From the NCBI RefSeq assembly GCF_003477525.1, contig NZ_QUDO01000082.1, forward strand, positions 1 to 12,181: a DNA stretch of 12,181 nt, given 5' to 3'. The notes beneath the pieces were generated by a model. It was not told the DNA's origin. It searched no databases and saw nothing but the letters and a program-made list of their open reading frames with translations. Made by a program: the position numbers and the translations under genes. Source of the DNA: Ruminococcus sp. AF41-9. GTDB taxonomy: Bacteria; Bacillota; Clostridia; Lachnospirales; Lachnospiraceae. This document shows, piece after piece, positions 6,845 to 12,181 of the stretch (positions are counted from its first letter, which is position 1; each line of letters starts with the position of its first letter).

Positions 6845-6859
6845 ATTGGTTAGACCAAT
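6845..6859 (+). promoter_or_regulatory. Operator-like palindrome in the leader before the membrane protein gene
   Basis: ATTGGT (6845-6850), TAG, ACCAAT (6854-6859) is a perfect inverted repeat lying about 15 bases after the predicted transcription start and just ahead of the ribosome binding site AAAAGGAG (6861-6868). It fits the T-N11-A pattern of LysR-type regulators, a class known to control cid/lrg operons, but the position downstream of the promoter suits a repressor site or an mRNA hairpin near the start codon. No regulator gene is adjacent. Confidence 0.35.
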
Positions 6860-6876
6860 AAAAAGGAGTTGAATAC

Positions 6877-7341
6877 TTGAAGAAAAAAGAAAGAGACTGG
6901 AAATTCATCATTGGTATGGTTGTTCTGATTGCCATTTTCGCAGTCATGGGAGGAGCTTTCTGGAACATGGTCGGAGAGCAGGCACAGCTTGTAAAAGAGG
7001 AAGAACAGCAGCAGGAAGCGAATGCAATTCCTGCAATTTATATTGAGACCGGAGAATTTCTGAAGACCGGAATTTTTGTAAACACGGAAACCGGAGCGAT
7101 TTTCAGTGCAAAAGTACCGGAAGAGGGTATTTACAATAAAAAAGGAAAATTAATTTCTGATGATGTATTGGAAAATGGGGATGAAGTAAAAATATACGGC
7201 GATGGGATCATGCTGGAATCTTTTCCGGGACAGTATCCGGGAGTGACAAAGATCCAGAGAACCGGACGTGCGTCTCTTGAAGAAACGCAGGAGTACGAGA
7301 ATCTGGTAAACGGAATGATGAAACCAGTAGCAGTACAATAG
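6877..7341 (+). CDS. Unrecognised single-pass membrane protein with small extracytoplasmic domain
   Basis: A 154-residue protein starting at TTG (6877), six bases after AAAAGGAGTTG. Residues 1-9 are highly basic (KKKERDWK) and residues 10-29 form one membrane helix (FIIGMVVLIAIFAVMGGAFW). An acidic/glutamine-rich linker (40-48) leads to a compact beta-rich domain (51-128) with alternating hydrophobic strands and the motif ESFPGQYPGVTKI (114-126). This pattern suggests a small OB-like beta domain outside the membrane, but I do not recognise the family. There are no catalytic motifs or cysteines. It sits 95 bases ahead of lrgA, behind a good promoter and with no T-run terminator between, so it is probably co-transcribed and may act with the LrgAB-type membrane proteins. 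That link is inference. Confidence 0.75.
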   Translation: MKKKERDWKFIIGMVVLIAIFAVMGGAFWNMVGEQAQLVKEEEQQQEANAIPAIYIETGEFLKTGIFVNTETGAIFSAKVPEEGIYNKKGKLISDDVLENGDEVKIYGDGIMLESFPGQYPGVTKIQRTGRASLEETQEYENLVNGMMKPVAVQ

Positions 7342-7382
7342 ATTGATGCCATATGCCGCAGAATGAGTGAACAGACAAGGAC

Positions 7383-7412
7383 TCTGCATAAATGTGATTT
7401 ATGTTATGCAGA
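7383..7412 (+). other. Hairpin in the gap before lrgA, with an alternative pairing partner
   Basis: TCTGCATA (7383-7390) and TATGCAGA (7405-7412) form a perfect 8-bp stem with a 14-base loop. An upstream segment, TATGCCGCAGA (7352-7362), can also pair with TCTGCATA, so two exclusive folds are possible. The hairpin ends ten bases before the lrgA ribosome binding site (AGGAGA, 7423-7428) and lacks a following T-run, so it could control processing or translation more easily than termination. Confidence 0.4.
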
Positions 7413-7436
7413 AACAAAAATCAGAGGAGACAGAAC

Positions 7437-7805
7437 ATGAAATACGTTAGACAATTCTGGATTATTTTACTGATATCCGCAATAGGGGAAGGACTGCACG
7501 TCCTGATCCCGCTTCCTGTACCTGCGAGTGTGTATGGACTTGTGATCATGCTGATCGCACTGGGAACACACATAATCAAACTGGAACAGGTCAAAGAAGC
7601 TGCTGAATTTCTCATTGAGATCATGCCGGTTATGTTTATTCCGGCAGGCGTCGGACTTCTGACTGCCTGGGGCGTGTTAAAACCGGTATGTGTGCCGATC
7701 ATTCTGATCACTGTGATCACCACGGTTGTGGTTATGGTTGTGACAGGACGTGTCACTCAGACGGTTATTCGTAAGGACAGAAAGAAAGGACAGAAGAAAT
7801 CATGA
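7437..7805 (+). CDS. lrgA: CidA/LrgA-family holin-like membrane protein
   Basis: A 122-residue protein with about four membrane helices, the usual size for CidA/LrgA. The family landmark is LIPLPVPASVYGLVIMLI (23-40), followed by helices at roughly 61-80 and 83-103 and a basic tail (RKDRKKGQKKS). The ATG at 7437 follows AGGAGA; the frame is open upstream to 7401 but without a ribosome binding site. The stop overlaps the lrgB start by four bases (ATGA), indicating translational coupling. In staphylococci these pairs modulate murein hydrolase activity and lysis; in Bacillus subtilis the homologous PftAB (YsbAB) pair takes up pyruvate. Here a metabolic or transport role is at least as likely as lysis, since no two-component lytSR pair or hydrolase gene adjoins it. 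Confidence 0.9.
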   Translation: MKYVRQFWIILLISAIGEGLHVLIPLPVPASVYGLVIMLIALGTHIIKLEQVKEAAEFLIEIMPVMFIPAGVGLLTAWGVLKPVCVPIILITVITTVVVMVVTGRVTQTVIRKDRKKGQKKS

Positions 7806-8494
7806 CACAATTTATGAGTAATTCGATATTTTTCGGCGCAGCTATCAGCCTGATCGCATATGAGGCAGGACTTCTTTTAAAAAGAAAATTCAGGATGGCA
7901 ATTTTTAACCCGCTTCTGATCGCGATCATCGCGGTAATGGCAGTTCTGAGTTTATTGCATATTGACTATGATACTTATAACCAGAGTGGTCAGTACATCA
8001 GCTATCTGCTCACACCTGCAACTGTCTGCCTGGCAGTTCCACTGTACCAGCAGATGGAACTTCTGAAAAAGAATCTGAAGGCTGTCGTGATCGGAATCGT
8101 TTCCGGCGTACTTGCAAGTATGGTCAGTGTTCTGCTTCTTGCAAAACTGTTCAGACTGAGTCACGAGCAGTATGTCACACTTCTTCCGAAGTCTATCACC
8201 ACTGCAATCGGAATGGGTGTTTCTGAAGAACTTGGCGGCATCGTAACGATCACAGTTGCGGTTATCATCATCACCGGTGTTCTGGGAAATATGATCGCAG
8301 AAACCGTGATCAGACTGGCACATATCGAAGAACCGATCGCCAAAGGACTGGCACTGGGAACTTCCGCCCATGCCATTGGTACAGCCAAGGCTATGGAACT
8401 TGGTGAAGTAGAAGGGGCTATGAGCAGCCTTGCCATTGCGGTTGCCGGACTGCTGACGGTTGTCGGGGCATCGGTGTTTGCACAGTTTATGTGA
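7802..8494 (+). CDS. lrgB: CidB/LrgB-family membrane protein
   Basis: A 230-residue polytopic protein of full family length. Conserved stretches are LTPATVCLAVPLY (70-82), LLPKSITTAIGMGVSEELGG (127-146) and the C-terminal GTSAHAIGTAKAMELGEVEG (186-205), which are the diagnostic LrgB motifs. About six to seven membrane helices are predicted by eye. It starts inside the last codons of lrgA and forms the second half of the pair; together they probably build one membrane complex or channel. A hairpin (8552-8607) ends the transcript. Confidence 0.93.
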   Translation: MTQFMSNSIFFGAAISLIAYEAGLLLKRKFRMAIFNPLLIAIIAVMAVLSLLHIDYDTYNQSGQYISYLLTPATVCLAVPLYQQMELLKKNLKAVVIGIVSGVLASMVSVLLLAKLFRLSHEQYVTLLPKSITTAIGMGVSEELGGIVTITVAVIIITGVLGNMIAETVIRLAHIEEPIAKGLALGTSAHAIGTAKAMELGEVEGAMSSLAIAVAGLLTVVGASVFAQFM

Positions 8495-8551
8495 TTTGGA
8501 ATTATAGAAGAAATTATAAAAAGAACTATAAAAAGAAAATATATTTTTAAC

Positions 8552-8607
8552 CAGGGGGATTGGTGTGTTATCCGGATTAAATCCGGATGAACATGACAAT
8601 CCCCCTG
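8552..8607. terminator. Strong hairpin terminator after lrgB
   Basis: CAGGGGGATTG (8552-8562) pairs perfectly with CAATCCCCCTG (8597-8607). Inside, TGTT and ATCCGGAT pair with ATCCGGAT and AACA around a TAA loop, so the whole makes a stem of more than 20 pairs with small interruptions. The plus-strand tail (GTTTATAAA) is only weakly T-rich. On the minus strand the flank (complement of about 8531-8551) is T-rich, so it may block transcription from both directions. Confidence 0.65.
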
Positions 8608-8622
8608 ACTGTTTATAAAAAA

Positions 8623-8636
8623 GAAACAAATGTTCG
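8623..8636. promoter_or_regulatory. LexA-box-like site 1, upstream of the small membrane protein promoter
   Basis: GAAACAAATGTTCG matches 11 of 14 positions of the Gram-positive LexA (DinR) box CGAACATATGTTCG. It lies ten bases upstream of the -35 box at 8646. It is the weakest of the three sites. Confidence 0.35.
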
Positions 8637-8645
8637 AAAAAAGAC

Positions 8646-8674
8646 TTCCATTTTGGAATCATGTGTGGTATGAT
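8646..8674 (+). promoter_or_regulatory. Promoter of the small membrane protein gene
   Basis: The -10 box TATGAT (8669-8674) carries the extended TGG just upstream. A poor -35 box TTCCAT (8646-8651) lies 17 bases away. Transcription would begin near 8681, placing the LexA-like boxes at 8685 and 8698 just downstream of the start, an effective place for repression. Confidence 0.5.
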
Positions 8675-8684
8675 ATATCAAAAG

Positions 8685-8711
8685 CGAATATATGTTCGGA
8701 AAATATGTTCG
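8685..8711. promoter_or_regulatory. Tandem LexA-box-like operators (sites 2 and 3)
   Basis: CGAATATATGTTCG (8685-8698) matches 13 of 14 positions of the Bacillus-type LexA box CGAACATATGTTCG. The next 14 bases, GGAAAATATGTTCG (8698-8711), share one base with it and match 12 of 14. Both lie between the predicted transcription start and the ribosome binding site (GGGAGG, 8722-8727), so LexA bound there would block transcription until DNA damage. The consensus is established for Bacillus and relatives; its use in this organism is inferred. Confidence 0.6.
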
Positions 8712-8735
8712 ATATCAGGCAGGGAGGAAAATCTT

Positions 8736-8957
8736 ATGAGAAATACAGCAGGTACCACACAGGAAATGAGAAGAAAAGAGAACCATAAATGTTCAAAGAC
8801 AATGGCAGTGATCCTGGGACTGATCGTTACGCTGGAGGTTATGATCGCAGGCGGGATGATATTTAATATTGATTTTCATTCTGCGGATATTATTACGCTG
8901 ATATTCGGGGCTGGCGTGGTTTTCTCAGCAGCGGTTGCGGTCCTGACGGATAATTGA
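8736..8957 (+). CDS. Small two-helix membrane protein, probably SOS-regulated
   Basis: A 73-residue protein not recognised by family. The ATG at 8736 follows GGGAGG with eight bases between; the frame is open upstream to 8661 but that part covers the promoter and operators. Residues 1-22 are polar and basic (MRRKENHK), helix 1 is at about 23-43 (MAVILGLIVTLEVMIAGGMIF), a short loop contains NIDFHSAD, and helix 2 is at about 50-70. There is one cysteine (C19) and no enzyme motif. The LexA-like boxes around its promoter suggest induction by DNA damage. Small membrane proteins in SOS regulons include division inhibitors and toxins, so such a role is possible, but this one lacks the LysM domain of YneA-type inhibitors. 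No clear terminator follows, so some transcripts may continue into birA. Confidence 0.75.
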   Translation: MRNTAGTTQEMRRKENHKCSKTMAVILGLIVTLEVMIAGGMIFNIDFHSADIITLIFGAGVVFSAAVAVLTDN

Positions 8958-9069
8958 GCAGTAATTTAGTAGACTTATAAATATAATCAGATCAGTAATT
9001 TGTAGTTCAATTGCAAAAAAAGTTATTACAAAAGTCAGAGAACTGTTTTATCTGGGGTTTTCTAAACAT

Positions 9070-9098
9070 TAGACAAAAGATCTGTCAGATGGTATGAT
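9070..9098 (+). promoter_or_regulatory. Promoter of birA
   Basis: TAGACA (9070-9075), a 17-base spacer and TATGAT (9093-9098) with an extended TGG form a good sigma-A promoter. The -10 box is the left arm of TATGAT-9-ATCATA (9093-9113), and a second inverted repeat GGTATG-ACA-CATACC (9118-9132) sits just before the ribosome binding site. Either could be a control site. Neither looks like the long, widely spaced classical BirA operator. Confidence 0.55.
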
Positions 9099-9147
9099 TA
9101 GGAATATATCATAACAGGGTATGACACATACCATAAAAGGGGTAAAG

Positions 9148-10116
9148 ATGACGGTAAAATCAAGTCTTTTGGAAATGTTAGAGAAGAATAAAGGAGAAGT
9201 AATTTCCGGGGAACGCATTGCCGGTGAACTGGGATGCACCAGGGCAGCAGTATGGAAAGCTGTGAAATCTCTTCGGGAAGAAGGATACCGTATTGAAGCG
9301 GGTCCGAATAAAGGCTATATGCTTGCGAAAGACACAAATCGTCTGTCACAGGAGGGAATCCGCCTGTTTCTGGATGATCCGGAAGTTAAGATAGATATTT
9401 ACGATGAGCTGGAGTCTACGAACCAGACAGCCAAAAAAGAAGCTATGATCGGAGAAGCAGGACACGGTTCCTTCGTAATTGCCAGAAGCCAGACCGCAGG
9501 CAGAGGACGGCGCGGACGGGGATTTTATTCTCCGGCAGATGCCGGACTTTATATGAGCGTGATCCTGAAACCACAGGGAACCTTACATGACAGTCTTCTG
9601 ATCACCACAGCAGCAGCGGTAGCAGTGTACAGAGCAGTAGAACAGATATGTGGGATTCAGCTTGACATTAAATGGGTAAATGACCTGTTTTATCACGGCA
9701 GGAAAGTCTGCGGAATTCTCACGGAAGCGGTGACAGATTTCGAGAGTGGAAACATTGATTTTATCGTAGTAGGAATCGGTCTGAATCTTTATCAGGATTC
9801 AGATACCCTGCCGACAGAACTGCAGAAGATTGCCGGAGCATTGTATACAGACAGAGAAGCAGCCGACACAGCCGACAGAAACCGCCTCGCCGCAGTGATT
9901 GTAAATGAACTGAGAAAAGAAACCAGAGATTTAAAATTATCTCCGGACTACATCAGCCATAACATGATCCCGGGACATGAGATCACCATTACAGACGGAA
10001 ACTCCTCAAGAAAAGCATTCGCATTGGAAATATGTCAGGATGGAAGACTGAAAGTACGGGAAGAGAATGGAGAGGAGACAGTGCTGGCATTTGGAGAAGT
10101 GTCGGTATCTGTATAA
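9148..10116 (+). CDS. birA: Biotin--protein ligase with N-terminal HTH (bifunctional BirA)
   Basis: A 322-residue protein that makes biotinyl-AMP and attaches biotin to carboxylase carrier domains, and can also bind DNA as a biotin-sensing repressor. The N-terminal winged helix covers about residues 4-60 (GERIAGELGCTRAAVWKAVK, wing GPNKGYML). The ligase core has SQTAGRGRRGRGF (114-126), the biotinyl-AMP loop, then KWVNDL (175-180), KVCGIL (186-191) and IVVGIGLN (206-213), followed by the small C-terminal SH3-like domain ending in LAFGEVSVSV. All expected motifs are present. The start at 9148 is chosen because AAAAGGGG lies six bases before it; the in-frame ATG at 9121 has none. No biotin synthesis or bioY gene is in the window. 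Confidence 0.95.
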   Translation: MTVKSSLLEMLEKNKGEVISGERIAGELGCTRAAVWKAVKSLREEGYRIEAGPNKGYMLAKDTNRLSQEGIRLFLDDPEVKIDIYDELESTNQTAKKEAMIGEAGHGSFVIARSQTAGRGRRGRGFYSPADAGLYMSVILKPQGTLHDSLLITTAAAVAVYRAVEQICGIQLDIKWVNDLFYHGRKVCGILTEAVTDFESGNIDFIVVGIGLNLYQDSDTLPTELQKIAGALYTDREAADTADRNRLAAVIVNELRKETRDLKLSPDYISHNMIPGHEITITDGNSSRKAFALEICQDGRLKVREENGEETVLAFGEVSVSV

Positions 10117-10152
10117 GCGCAATCAGAGAAACAAGAGATAATTTATGAATTA

Positions 10153-10206
10153 AAAATGAGATTCAGATTTGCGACCAGTGTATAATCGCAATCTGGATCT
10201 CATTTT
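10153..10206. terminator. Bidirectional terminator between birA and the sigma-factor operon
   Basis: AAAATGAGAT (10153-10162) and the following CAGATTTGCG pair with CGCAATCTGG and ATCTCATTTT (to 10206), giving a stem of about 19 pairs with one mismatch and one bulge around a loop of about 12 bases. It stands between two converging genes, 36 bases after birA and 10 bases from the end of the minus-strand operon. The minus-strand side has the better T-run. Confidence 0.8.
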
Positions 10207-10216
10207 GGATTCAGGG

Positions 10217-10996
10217 TTAATTGTTATTGTTATCCGTGTCCTCAATTTCTCCGGAAAATTCTTTTTTTAATGATACAGGCTGGCTGTTGGTGACTGCTGT
10301 ATCAGCAGTATTTGCAGAAGTTTCAACATTTGCTGTATCGACATTCTCTGATACATTCGGGGCAGTCATTGCATTCGTATTTGCACCTGCATTTCCAGGA
10401 TCTCTCATATCCTGCTGAAAAGGATGATAAGGAGTCCAGTAATGCTCATTTTTAGAGAATGTATCAGACTCCTGCTGTTCTTTATCCAGAGCGTCTTTCT
10501 TACGTGTAAGAATATAAATACCGGCAAAGATAATGGCTACTGCAATTACAAGCTGAGGAAGGTGATATGCAAAGGTTCCCAGAACATTTGCCAGATAACC
10601 CGGAAGAATCATATAGAAGAAATCCACAAGATTATTCCACAGGATGGAAGCTCCGAATACGATCAATACAATGGCCGTCAGTTTTCTGTGATGAGTCAGC
10701 AGGGTATCCACATCACCGATCAGTTTATCCATATGAAGCACATAAGAATCCTCCACAGAATAAAATTCTTCCTCAGAAAGAGATTTCAGGTTGTGTACAT
10801 TGAAGAAACTGTAGAACCAGATAATTGGAATAAGGAATATAAGCCAGTCCATTCCGGTGCATGACCCTACGGCAAATACACCCCAGAACAGCAGCATAAT
10901 ACTGATTCCCTGTTTCTTAAACCCCATGTACATTTCTCCTGCACCGGGGATTAAGGAAAAAATAAAAAGCCAGAATCCACGTTTTTGTTTTTGCAT
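10217..10996 (-). CDS. TM2/LiaF-like membrane protein with low-complexity tail
   Basis: A 259-residue membrane protein, last gene of the sigma-factor operon. Residues 8-40 resemble the TM2 domain (FSLIPGAGEMYMGFKKQGIS: helix, PGAG turn, YxG, helix). More helices follow at about 48-66. The stretch RKLTAIVLIVFGASILWNN (about 104-122) and the next helices up to about 165 look like the LiaI/LiaF-type membrane domain found in envelope-stress proteins. After about residue 168 the chain is soluble and low in complexity, rich in N, T, A and D and ending DTDNNNN. It starts only three bases after the anti-sigma gene, so the two are made together. Likely a target or modulator of the sigma-factor pathway in the membrane; the exact function is unknown. 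Confidence 0.8.
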   Translation of the reverse strand: MQKQKRGFWLFIFSLIPGAGEMYMGFKKQGISIMLLFWGVFAVGSCTGMDWLIFLIPIIWFYSFFNVHNLKSLSEEEFYSVEDSYVLHMDKLIGDVDTLLTHHRKLTAIVLIVFGASILWNNLVDFFYMILPGYLANVLGTFAYHLPQLVIAVAIIFAGIYILTRKKDALDKEQQESDTFSKNEHYWTPYHPFQQDMRDPGNAGANTNAMTAPNVSENVDTANVETSANTADTAVTNSQPVSLKKEFSGEIEDTDNNNN

Positions 10997-10999
10997 ACT

Positions 11000-11497
11000 T
11001 TATTTGCCTCCATTCATTATTTTACTGGAAAAATCATTTAAATACTGAGCCAGAGAGCCGGTTCCATCACAGATGCTTTGTCCGATATCTCTGGTAAAAT
11101 TATAAAGCCGACCGCTTTCACTGTCCGGCGAAGACCGGTTTGTCTGCACGGAATAGGAAGGTGCCTTAAAGGAAAAATCAATTTCCGGAACACTGAACAG
11201 CAAAAACAGTGCAACGGCAATTCCGGCGGCTGTCTGTAATCCGTAATAGAGAAGCTGGACTTTATGGGATGCTTTATTAGCTGCTTTTGCAAACTGAACT
11301 TCTCCGGAGTCAGCTTTTCCCAGGATCTGATCAGCCAGATAAGCGGGAGCAGAAGCAGCAGGAGTGTTCGATTCCTGTGTCATCATCTGCTCCAGACAGA
11401 AATCACAACGATCCAGATGGGAAAGAAATTCTATCAGTTCATCTTCTTCCATGGTTCCATTTTCAAATTTTATTAAATCATCGTTATCAATATGCAT
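11000..11497 (-). CDS. Zinc-finger anti-sigma factor (membrane-bound)
   Basis: A 165-residue protein. The N-terminal cytoplasmic part holds the zinc-binding anti-sigma motif H27-x3-C31-x2-C34 (HLDRCDFC). A single membrane helix lies at about residues 82-104 (LLYYGLQTAAGIAVALFLLF), and an extracytoplasmic C-terminal region of about 60 residues is serine- and asparagine-containing with no recognised domain. It should hold the sigma factor inactive until a signal releases it. Its ATG follows the sigma-factor stop codon with no bases between, so translation is coupled and stoichiometry ensured. Assignment rests on the motif, topology and position. Confidence 0.9.
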   Translation of the reverse strand: MHIDNDDLIKFENGTMEEDELIEFLSHLDRCDFCLEQMMTQESNTPAASAPAYLADQILGKADSGEVQFAKAANKASHKVQLLYYGLQTAAGIAVALFLLFSVPEIDFSFKAPSYSVQTNRSSPDSESGRLYNFTRDIGQSICDGTGSLAQYLNDFSSKIMNGGK

Positions 11498-12004
11498 CTA
11501 ATCACTCCTTTCCAGCATTTTTTTCAGCATAGCCTTTGCCCGGTAAAGCTGTGTCTGAATCGTTTTTGGATTTTTATTGGTTCTCTGGGCAATTTCATTT
11601 ACAGAAAGTTCCTCACAGAAATGCGCATAAGCCACTTCTTTGTAGGGACTTTTTAACTGCATACACAATGCCTGAACATGGGTATTGGATGCAGTGAGCA
11701 TATATTCATCTTCGGGAGAAGACTGATGATCCGGAATCTGGGAAAAGTAGGTATCTTCGGTCGGAATACTTCGCCGTCCGGCAGCTTTTAAGTAGTCCAG
11801 ACACTTGCGGACTGCGATTTTACTCAGCCAGGCTTTTTCATAAGCACCATCAAAACGGGAAAGGTTCTTATAGGCAGACAGAAATACTTCCTGAGTCAGA
11901 TCCTCGGCATCAAAAGGATTGCCGACGGATTTCAGGCATATCGAATATATTAAGTTCTGGTATTGCTGAATGAGGTATTCCAGATATTGCTTTTCTGTTG
12001 TCAT
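11498..12004 (-). CDS. ECF-type RNA polymerase sigma factor
   Basis: A 168-residue ECF sigma factor. Region 2 covers about residues 8-75 (NLIYSICLKSVGNPFDAEDL, then TQEVFLSAYKNL and WLSKIAVRKCLDYLK). A variable linker follows (76-105), then region 4 (about 110-165) with the helix-turn-helix ELSVNEIAQRTNKNPKTIQT and LYRAKAMLKKML. No extra C-terminal domain is present. ATG at 12004-12002 has AAAGGAG seven bases upstream. With the anti-sigma factor and membrane protein it forms a compact envelope-signal operon. Targets are unknown; no matching pair of ECF promoter boxes was identified in the window. Confidence 0.95.
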   Translation of the reverse strand: MTTEKQYLEYLIQQYQNLIYSICLKSVGNPFDAEDLTQEVFLSAYKNLSRFDGAYEKAWLSKIAVRKCLDYLKAAGRRSIPTEDTYFSQIPDHQSSPEDEYMLTASNTHVQALCMQLKSPYKEVAYAHFCEELSVNEIAQRTNKNPKTIQTQLYRAKAMLKKMLERSD

Positions 12005-12071
12005 TACTGTCTCCTTTTGTTCTCCCGTTCATTAATTATAACGCAGGAGGGGGAGAAATGGATTCATATAT

Positions 12072-12099
12072 TTTATAGCAATTCCAGAAAATAATGCAA
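12072..12099 (-). promoter_or_regulatory. Promoter of the sigma-factor operon
   Basis: On the minus strand TTGCAT (12099-12094), 16 bases, then TATAAA (12077-12072) with TGC before it (extended -10) forms a good sigma-A promoter. It gives a leader of about 60 bases. A second TATAAT-like -10 lies at 12040-12035 without a good -35. The first promoter coincides with repeat copy 2. Confidence 0.5.
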
Positions 12100-12107
12100 G
12101 CAATCCA
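12072..12107 (-). repeat. Copy 2 of the short dispersed repeat or shared promoter element
   Basis: The minus strand at 12098-12079 is identical over 20 bases to the plus strand at 397-416, and the flanks keep ATTG upstream and ATAAA downstream. Identity runs through what would be the promoter spacer, which ordinary sigma-A promoters do not conserve, so either a regulator binds here or both are copies of a repeated sequence. Confidence 0.55.
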
Positions 12108-12128
12108 GCCCATCAGAGCGTGAAGTCC

Positions 12129-12173
12129 TGCGTCAGATATCTTTGCCGTGCGTCAGCACGCCTGCAGATACCT
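12129..12173. other. Direct repeats and hairpin at the right edge
   Basis: TGCGTCAG occurs at 12129-12136 and again at 12149-12156, exactly 20 bases apart. CGTGC-GTCA-GCACG (12147-12160) is a perfect small hairpin, and AGATATCT (12135-12142) pairs with AGATACCT (12166-12173) but for one mismatch, enlarging it. The minus strand is open for 22 codons from the edge to a TGA at 12113, which may be a gene end or part of a repeat. I do not recognise it. Confidence 0.35.
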
Positions 12174-12181
12174 TCCTTGTC

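Noticed and set aside
7437..8494. A phage holin/lysis cassette
   Set aside because: The pair carries chromosomal LrgA/LrgB motifs, and no endolysin or other phage gene is nearby.
7952..8662. Long minus-strand open frame opposite lrgB
   Set aside because: Shadow of lrgB; it would run through the terminator hairpin and has no family features.
8661..8735. Upstream ATG of the small membrane protein
   Set aside because: It would begin within the promoter and translate across the LexA-like operators; the ATG at 8736 has a near-perfect ribosome binding site.
10221..10864. Plus-strand frames opposite the TM2-like gene
   Set aside because: They overlap an intact minus-strand membrane protein in a tightly spaced operon and show no protein-like features.
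12113..12181. C-terminal end of a minus-strand gene entering from the right edge
   Set aside because: Only 22 open codons, no recognisable motif, and hairpins and direct repeats in the same stretch; kept only as an unassigned feature.

Overview
The window looks like a chromosomal segment of a low-to-medium GC Clostridia bacterium, most likely a gut Lachnospiraceae (Blautia/Ruminococcus-like). This is inferred from A/G-rich ribosome binding sites, sigma-A promoters, Rho-independent terminators, YesMN-type signalling proteins, a BirA with an HTH domain, and LexA boxes of Gram-positive type. No phage, plasmid or CRISPR locus is visible. The only mobile element is the left end of an IS200/IS605-family insertion sequence at the left edge.

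Layout from left to right. (1) 1-220: 5' part of a minus-strand IS200-like tnpA with its own promoter and subterminal hairpin, directly beside a bidirectional terminator (239-306). (2) 569-4648: three plus-strand genes encoding a membrane-anchored periplasmic-binding-like sensor protein, a YesM-type histidine kinase (LytS-like His_kinase/HATPase) and a YesN-type AraC response regulator. (3) 4919-6541: a secreted type-B carboxylesterase. Its promoter region carries three direct repeats suited to an AraC-type regulator, and its 3' region has two stem-loops. Regions 2 and 3 probably form one sense-and-respond unit for an extracellular compound, with the esterase as likely output. (4) 6877-8494: an unrecognised membrane-anchored protein followed by overlapping lrgA/cidA- and lrgB/cidB-like genes (holin-like proteins; pyruvate transport is known for one Bacillus homologue), closed by a strong hairpin. 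(5) 8736-8957: a 73-residue two-helix membrane protein whose promoter is surrounded by three LexA-box-like sites, suggesting SOS control. (6) 9148-10116: birA. (7) A shared bidirectional terminator, then a minus-strand operon (12004 down to 10217) of an ECF sigma factor, a zinc-finger anti-sigma factor and a TM2/LiaF-like membrane protein with a low-complexity tail.

The least explained signals are: the LexA-like operator cluster on the small membrane protein gene; the direct repeats linking the three-component sensor to the esterase; and an exact 20-base match in inverted orientation between the region upstream of the sensor operon (397-416) and the region upstream of the sigma-factor operon (12079-12098). 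Functional links between regions are inference. No homology search was possible.
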